Part shown: piece after piece, positions 6,119 through 9,946 of the stretch
How positions within the stretch are numbered: the first letter of the stretch is position 1
How the letters are laid out: every line of letters begins with the position of its first letter
NCBI GenBank assembly: GCA_023415845.1
Contig: JAEZJB010000100.1
Coordinates: 1-9,946 of the forward strand
DNA: 9,946 nucleotides
DNA from: Chloroflexota bacterium
Lineage (GTDB): Bacteria > Chloroflexota > Chloroflexia > Thermomicrobiales > UBA6265
Reading direction: 5' to 3'
The notes under the pieces: generated by a model
What the model saw: the letters and a program-made list of their open reading frames with translations, nothing else
Databases searched by the model: none
What the model was told of the DNA's origin: nothing
Translations under genes and position numbers: made by a program

Positions 6119-7663
6119 CTATCCCGCGTCAGCCGGCTCGATGAAGTCTTCGACGATCCAGCCGGTCACGGTCGGGTCGGCGACGAGTTCGACCGGGAAC
6201 CAGGTATAGTCGTCCGCCTCGACCGATGCTCCGGTAATCTCGAACTCGGTGCCAAGGGGGAAGACTTCGACCGGCTCGGCGTTGATCGACGCTTCCTCGC
6301 GGATGCGAACGTTGTCTTCCGTCACGGCCACGATGGTACCGGGAGCAAACTCGCCAGCGTTGGGGGTTGCGCCTGCGGTCGCTTCCGGCGTCGGCGTTCC
6401 CTGGCTGGTGCCGTCGGTTGGCGCCCCTGCCACGAGTTCAATGAAGTCGACGGCAAGCCAGCCTTCGATGGAGGGATCTTCCACCCCCTGCACCTGCCAC
6501 CAGGTGTACTCGTCGGCTTCTTCCGGACCACCGATGACGAGTAGTTCGATTCCCTCGTCAAGTTGGGTGATGGAATTGGTGTTGACACCGGGTTCCGCGC
6601 GCAGGTTCACGGCGGGGGATGTGGTGCGCACCGTGGCGCCGATGCCGATCTCGTTCGAGACCTCAGTAGTCGGCTCTTCGGTGGCCGCTGGTTCAGCCGA
6701 GGGCGGGAGGAATCGAATCTGGGCCGGTTCGAGCGTCAGGGGCTCGGTTGGTGTCGCCGAGAGCCGGAGCAGGTCGAGCGCCCCGGTCTGGTCTGCACGG
6801 GAGGTGTTCTGCACTCCGGACGGGAAAAACGCGGCGTCACCGGGCGCGAGCGTGAATTCCTGGTCGGGCGCCGCGTTTGGTCGCAGGCCCGGCGAGGCGG
6901 TGCGGCTCACCTGAACCGATCCCGAAACGACCGCAAAGCCGAACTCGCCCTCGACAAGGGAATAGAGTGCGGCGCCCTCGGTGCCCGGAAGTTCGACTCC
7001 GGCGTCGGCGACGATCTCCTCGAGCGAGAAGGTGGTTTCGCCGCTGGGGAAGGCCTGGATCTGGCCGTCACCAAGCACCTCATAGCTGAGCCCGTCGAAC
7101 GCGTCGGCGGGTGGGTTTCCGTTCGGGTAGGTGGTGCTTTGCGCCCCTTCGGTGATTGGATGGAACACCGCCGAATAGAGCACCAGGTTGTCGGACCCGT
7201 TGTTGATCAGGTTCATGCCGATCCCGGCCGGGAAGACGACCAGGTCTCCCGCGGTGAGGATGTCGGCACTCAAGGGGCGGGTGACCTCATTGCCATTCGC
7301 GCCTACCACAATGGCATCGCCCTGGCTGTTGACGGTCAGCGACCCGGAGACGACGAAATCAAACTCGGGCCCGGGGTGAATGTGCATCGGGCTGGATGCT
7401 CCCGGCTCGAGTGTCATGCGCAGCAGGCGAACCGACACCGGAGCGGCCGGGAAGTCAGGGAGCACGTAGCTGTAGACCGGCGTGATCGTGGCGGCGGACT
7501 GGCTGCTGACGGGTGACGCCGCCGGAGAGGCTTCCGGTGTTGCGTCCTGGGCACGTGCCCCGCGTCCCAGCACCAGGCTGGCCGCAATGGCAGCGGGAGC
7601 GATGGCCCGTGCGCGAGACGATATTCGGTGTGTGGGTCGAGTTTCGTTCGAGACGCGTTGCAT
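6119..7663 (-). CDS. Secreted bicupin protein with two C-terminal SH3b domains
   Basis: This 514-residue protein has a signal-peptide-like N-terminus (basic RARA, a hydrophobic stretch, likely cut after GARA near residue 38), followed by a Pro/Ser/Ala linker. Cupin 1 (about 78-168) has HIHPGPE, with H94, H96 and E100 as probable metal ligands. Cupin 2 (about 210-300) keeps 'LAPGDAAFFPSGVQN' but lacks the metal histidines. After a Thr/Glu/Pro-rich linker come two SH3b-type repeats (about 343-410 and 441-509). Each has an 'N(L/I)R' start (VNLRAEPG, VRIREEAS) and a 'GW....FIE' end, and they are separated by a T/P/A-rich linker. Cell-wall or surface binding through the SH3b units is likely; no reaction can be assigned. 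I chose ATG 7663 because GAGGAG lies 4 bases upstream; ATG 7675 is an in-frame alternative adding 4 residues. Confidence 0.88.
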   Translation of the reverse strand: MQRVSNETRPTHRISSRARAIAPAAIAASLVLGRGARAQDATPEASPAASPVSSQSAATITPVYSYVLPDFPAAPVSVRLLRMTLEPGASSPMHIHPGPEFDFVVSGSLTVNSQGDAIVVGANGNEVTRPLSADILTAGDLVVFPAGIGMNLINNGSDNLVLYSAVFHPITEGAQSTTYPNGNPPADAFDGLSYEVLGDGQIQAFPSGETTFSLEEIVADAGVELPGTEGAALYSLVEGEFGFAVVSGSVQVSRTASPGLRPNAAPDQEFTLAPGDAAFFPSGVQNTSRADQTGALDLLRLSATPTEPLTLEPAQIRFLPPSAEPAATEEPTTEVSNEIGIGATVRTTSPAVNLRAEPGVNTNSITQLDEGIELLVIGGPEEADEYTWWQVQGVEDPSIEGWLAVDFIELVAGAPTDGTSQGTPTPEATAGATPNAGEFAPGTIVAVTEDNVRIREEASINAEPVEVFPLGTEFEITGASVEADDYTWFPVELVADPTVTGWIVEDFIEPADAG

Positions 7664-7722
7664 GGCACTCCTCATTCGTTCCCCGGCGAACGTCAGGTGC
7701 TGGTGACCCGGGTGGTGCGACC

Positions 7723-7734
7723 GACCCGCGGGTC
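7723..7734. promoter_or_regulatory. 12-bp palindrome at the predicted transcription start of the bicupin gene
   Basis: GACCCGCGGGTC is a perfect 12-bp palindrome. It begins directly downstream of the candidate -10 (CATACT, 7735-7740 on the minus strand), where a repressor would block initiation. A partly matching TGACCCGGGT lies 20 bases further downstream. Confidence 0.35.
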
Positions 7735-7761
7735 AGTATGGAAGTCGTAACCGTTCGGCAA
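7735..7761 (-). promoter_or_regulatory. Weak candidate promoter for the bicupin gene
   Basis: On the minus strand, TTGCCG (7756-7761) and CATACT (7735-7740) are separated by 15 bases, shorter than the ideal 17. The leader to the ATG at 7663 would be about 65 bases. Confidence 0.3.
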
Positions 7762-7779
7762 TGAAGCATTCCCTGAGAT

Positions 7780-7795
7780 CGGTCACCTGTGACCG
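7780..7795. promoter_or_regulatory. Inverted repeat upstream of the bicupin promoter
   Basis: CGGTCAC-CT-GTGACCG has perfect 7-bp arms and a 2-base centre, the geometry of a dimeric repressor or activator site. It ends 18 bases upstream of the candidate -35. It matches no operator I know with confidence. Confidence 0.4.
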
Positions 7796-7901
7796 AGTGG
7801 AAGAGGCAGTCAGGGTGAAGGTCAGGCCGCAATCCATAACTCAACCCCTCCCAGGGTGTCCGGATGATCTTACCGCATTCGGGTCGCGTGATTGGGCGAA
7901 A

Positions 7902-7916
7902 CCGGCGTTACGCCGG
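7902..7916 (-). terminator. Possible terminator of the DUF92 gene
   Basis: CCGGCG-TTA-CGCCGG forms a 6-bp GC stem with a 3-base loop. Read on the minus strand it is followed by TTTCGCCC, a short T-run. It lies 37 bases past the DUF92 stop codon. The weak T-tract keeps confidence low. Confidence 0.4.
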
Positions 7917-7953
7917 GTCAATGATTGCGTCCAGGCAAGGCGCGGCCGGTCGC

Positions 7954-8802
7954 TCATGTACTTACCCATCCTGCAAGGGCTAGCGCAACGGTGGCGGCGA
8001 TGGCAATTGACGTGGCGTTGACGGCGTCGTTTGTCATCCATTCCCAGCCTCCAACGTGCGTGGTTGGCATGCCGCATCGATGTACCCGCCGCTCGGTCGG
8101 CACGTTGCATTCCGGGCACCAGCGTCGCTCCTGCATGGTTGCGCCAAGCAGGCTGTCGGACATCGCACCGATGATGCCGCCGAGCAGCACGATGCCACCT
8201 CCCGCAGTCGCTCCAATTGAGCCAGCAGGAATATCGGTCGACCAGCCGACGACCGACATGAGGGCGATGAGGGCGGAGCCAGCGAGGGCACCGAGACTGC
8301 CGGCGAGGGAGATGGCCCCTGATGTGCCAGGGACGACGGTGCGCCAGGTGGTGATCAGGCGGGGAGGCGTCGGGCTCTGCTTGCCGATTTCGGTGGCCCA
8401 GGTGTCAGCGGTCGCGGCAGCGATGGCGGCCAGGCAGCCCACCGCCACGACTTGCGGGGCTCCGATGACGGGAACGAAAAGGGCGAGGACGGCGGCGACA
8501 CCGCCATTCGCGAGGACCTGCCAGGCATCCCGGCGTTTGCCTCGCGCCTGGTCCACTTCCTGGGTTGCGTCCGCTCGCAGGTTCGAGAGCCCGCTGGAGG
8601 TGACGAAATAGATGACGAGAACCAGGCCGGTCCACCAGCCGGCCCCACCCACGATCGCGCCGCCTACCAGGGTCGTCGCGACGGCTCCGGAGACCGAGAG
8701 TGAGCGAAGCCTGCAGGCCACGATCGCGATGAGTGCGGCGAGGAGCAGGCCGGCTCCCGCGCGGGGCAACGGCTCGAGGAGAAGCGAAGGCAGATCGGGC
8801 AC
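7954..8802 (-). CDS. DUF92 / TMEM19 family integral membrane protein
   Basis: This 282-residue polytopic membrane protein has about six hydrophobic segments. Family motifs are clear: KRRDAWQVLANGG (89-101), ATADTWATEIG (130-140), GTSGAISLAG (159-168), DSLLGATMQ (216-224) and the C-terminal W..NDAVN (255-262). A CxxC and H-x-C set (C229, C232, H241, C243) between the last membrane segments resembles a small zinc site and is common in bacterial members. The family includes plant VTE6, a phytyl-phosphate kinase, so a role with a polyprenyl or phytyl phosphate is possible, but it is untested for bacterial members like this one. I chose GTG 8802 because AGGA lies 9 bases upstream. GTG 8853 would add 17 residues but has no ribosome binding site. 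Confidence 0.88.
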   Translation of the reverse strand: MPDLPSLLLEPLPRAGAGLLLAALIAIVACRLRSLSVSGAVATTLVGGAIVGGAGWWTGLVLVIYFVTSSGLSNLRADATQEVDQARGKRRDAWQVLANGGVAAVLALFVPVIGAPQVVAVGCLAAIAAATADTWATEIGKQSPTPPRLITTWRTVVPGTSGAISLAGSLGALAGSALIALMSVVGWSTDIPAGSIGATAGGGIVLLGGIIGAMSDSLLGATMQERRWCPECNVPTERRVHRCGMPTTHVGGWEWMTNDAVNATSIAIAATVALALAGWVST

Positions 8803-8899
8803 GTGGGGGATTCCTGGTCGACGGTACGCGGCAATGCCCGGGTAGTCTGGCACTTCGGGGCCGTGCGCGGTAGCATTCGGTGCGCGACGACCGTCGCGA

Positions 8900-8974
8900 G
8901 ACCCTCTAGCTCAAAGGCAGAGCAACGGACTTTTAATCCGCAGGTTCTGGGTTCGAATCCCAGGGGGGTCACCA
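8900..8974 (+). tRNA. trnK: tRNA-Lys (anticodon UUU)
   Basis: The cloverleaf folds by eye. The acceptor GACCCTC pairs with GGGGGTC (one T-G wobble). The D-arm is GCTC/GAGC, and the anticodon arm CGGA/TCCG has loop CTTTTAA, so the anticodon is TTT. The T-arm CTGGG/CCCAG has loop TTCGAAT. Discriminator A at 8971 is followed by an encoded CCA (8972-8974). It stands alone, divergent from the DUF92 gene, with 98 bases between its first base and the DUF92 start. Confidence 0.95.
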
Positions 8975-9105
8975 CCAGGAGAATTGAGTACATCGACGAG
9001 CGGATTGGCCAAATGCATAGCTCCGCTAGTTTCTCATTGCACATCAGTCGCCGGACCACTCGACATTCGCACCCCACTGTGGTTGCCATCGCGAGGCTTA
9101 CTGTC

Positions 9106-9130
9106 GGCAGATCTCGGGTGCTGATCTGCC
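9106..9130. promoter_or_regulatory. Inverted repeat upstream of the PqqD-domain gene promoter
   Basis: GGCAGATC (9106-9113) and GATCTGCC (9123-9130) are perfect 8-bp arms around 9 bases. No T-run follows, so it is not a usual terminator. It ends 23 bases before the candidate -35, fitting an activator or repressor site. Confidence 0.4.
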
Positions 9131-9153
9131 AATATCCTTTCCTGAACACACTA

Positions 9154-9182
9154 TTCCCAAGCGATCCGGCACTACGTACAAT
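9154..9182 (+). promoter_or_regulatory. Sigma70-like promoter for the PqqD-domain gene
   Basis: TTCCCA (9154-9159, 4 of 6 matches) and TACAAT (9177-9182, 5 of 6) are separated by exactly 17 bases. The predicted start near 9189 gives a leader of about 50 bases to the ATG at 9239. Confidence 0.5.
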
Positions 9183-9238
9183 CGCGGGTGGCCCGGAATT
9201 TCTGCGGGCGAGTTGTGGCTTGAATTACCGGAGCGTGC

Positions 9239-9856
9239 ATGTATCCACGGCAGCGGACAGCGGGGCTGGTTGTTTCCGAAGTGGGACTTGACCTTGTGGT
9301 CTTCGATGAGCAGAACTCGCACCTGCACACGATTCCTGACCCAATCGCCTCGGTCTGGCGGGCCTGTGATGGGACATGCGACGCGCGTGGCATTGCAGAA
9401 ACGACTTCTCTGACGCTCGATCAGGTCCACGCTGCGATAGATCAGTTACACGATGTCGCCCTGCTCGAGGCCGGCCATGACGGACCAGCAACGACTCCCC
9501 GGAAGCGGCGAGCGCTCCTGAAGCAGGCAGTCATCGGGGTATCCATCCTGAGCGTGTCGGCACCACTGGCGGTTCAGGCCCAGAGCGCGGGGCAGATTAC
9601 TTGTGCCATGACGCCGAGCCTTCACCTGCAGGCCCTGTGTATGGGAAGCAACCCCGAGGCGACCTTCGACTGCCAGGCGGTTGGATGCCCGGCAAACTCT
9701 GTGACCGTGAACAGATATGTCTCAGGACTCCAGAACGCTGGCGGCACGATCCTCTACCACACGTACAATTACGAGTGCCGAGATGGGAGTGGTGACGTCA
9801 CGACTACGCCATGGTCGCCGTACGATGCTTCCGCCTTCCCTCCCTGTGTGGACTGA
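9239..9856 (+). CDS. PqqD/RRE-like domain fused to an internal Tat-like signal and a six-cysteine tail
   Basis: The 205-residue protein has three parts. Residues 6-78 resemble a PqqD-type peptide-binding (RRE) winged-helix domain: LDLVVFDEQNSHLHTIPDPIASVWRACDG, then DQVHAAIDQLHDVALLE. In RiPP pathways such domains bind precursor leaders for a modifying enzyme. Residues 88-116 look like an export signal placed inside the chain: RKRRALLKQ matches the twin-arginine pattern RRxLLK. A hydrophobic stretch follows, then AVQAQS, with a possible cut after A114. Residues 115-205 hold six cysteines (122, 134, 145, 150, 180, 203) and several Tyr, and resemble nothing I can name. The ATG lies 5 bases after GGAG. 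It could be a cleaved exported peptide with an RRE-like leader, or a membrane-anchored protein with its domain inside the cell. No modifying enzyme is visible; the window ends 90 bases later. Confidence 0.82.
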   Translation: MYPRQRTAGLVVSEVGLDLVVFDEQNSHLHTIPDPIASVWRACDGTCDARGIAETTSLTLDQVHAAIDQLHDVALLEAGHDGPATTPRKRRALLKQAVIGVSILSVSAPLAVQAQSAGQITCAMTPSLHLQALCMGSNPEATFDCQAVGCPANSVTVNRYVSGLQNAGGTILYHTYNYECRDGSGDVTTTPWSPYDASAFPPCVD

Positions 9857-9858
9857 TC

Positions 9859-9946
9859 CTACTGTTTCTTCCAGCTCTGAGTGAGGCGCTTGAGTTGGGT
9901 GCCGTTCACGCAATGTCCCGCCGCACCTCCCCAGGGCAGGCGCCGG
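9859..9946 (-). CDS. Possible 3' end of a convergent gene
   Basis: A minus-strand frame is open from the window edge to TAG at 9859-9861. It ends with a basic, hydrophilic run (GTQLKRLTQSWKKQ) and its codons mostly end in G or C. Its stop lies 2 bases past the stop of the PqqD-domain gene, as in tightly packed convergent genes. With 29 codons and no family match, this is a guess. Confidence 0.2.
   Translation of the reverse strand, partial: RRLPWGGAAGHCVNGTQLKRLTQSWKKQ

Noticed and set aside
6563..7516. 317-codon plus-strand open frame antisense to the bicupin gene
   Set aside because: The minus strand shows a signal peptide, cupin motifs and SH3b repeats. The antisense frame is Arg/Gly-rich and featureless.
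9015..9291. Plus-strand frame in the gap after the tRNA, starting MHSSASF
   Set aside because: It overlaps the start of the PqqD-domain gene in another frame, has no ribosome binding site, and resembles no known protein.
9811..9946. Plus-strand frame starting ATG 9811, open to the window edge, overlapping the PqqD-domain gene
   Set aside because: There is no ribosome binding site and it would overlap the end of the upstream gene by 46 bases. The minus-strand frame in the same tail has better third-position GC.

Overview
The window is GC-rich chromosomal DNA carrying ordinary housekeeping genes, with a small accessory-looking segment at the right end. The gene set (a DUF2851 protein, a CysA2-type thiosulfate sulfurtransferase beside an IscU/SufU scaffold, MltG, AroE, a DUF92 membrane protein, a secreted bicupin with SH3b repeats, and a PqqD-domain protein) fits a Chloroflexota bacterium, perhaps of the Thermomicrobia. 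That placement is inferred from family content only, without a marker-gene search.

Left block, minus strand (1-3878). In transcription order this holds miaA (tRNA A37 dimethylallyltransferase, broken by one apparent missing base near 3348), a roughly 470-base gap with a structured leader and a candidate promoter, a rhodanese, an iron-sulfur scaffold gene, and a DUF2851 gene that runs off the left edge. The rhodanese and scaffold share a transcription direction and probably a sulfur-handling role. A strong GC hairpin lies between them. DUF2851 has its own recognisable promoter.

Centre, plus strand (3957-6004). mltG and aroE are 17 bases apart and probably co-transcribed. mltG starts with TTG and aroE with GTG, each behind a clear ribosome binding site. 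The 78-base divergent gap to miaA has two short inverted repeats. A 13-bp bidirectional terminator closes aroE against the convergent next gene.

Right block. On the minus strand are a secreted bicupin/SH3b protein (6119-7663) and a DUF92 membrane protein (7954-8802), separated by a gap with two palindromes and a weak promoter. A tRNA-Lys(UUU) with encoded CCA follows on the plus strand. Beyond it is a gap of visibly lower GC with an inverted repeat and a good sigma70-like promoter, driving a 205-residue protein. That protein joins a PqqD/RRE-like domain to an internal twin-arginine-like export signal and a six-cysteine tail. It is the most unusual item here. The last 90 bases may hold the 3' end of a convergent gene.

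No CRISPR array, insertion sequence, rRNA or replication origin was seen.
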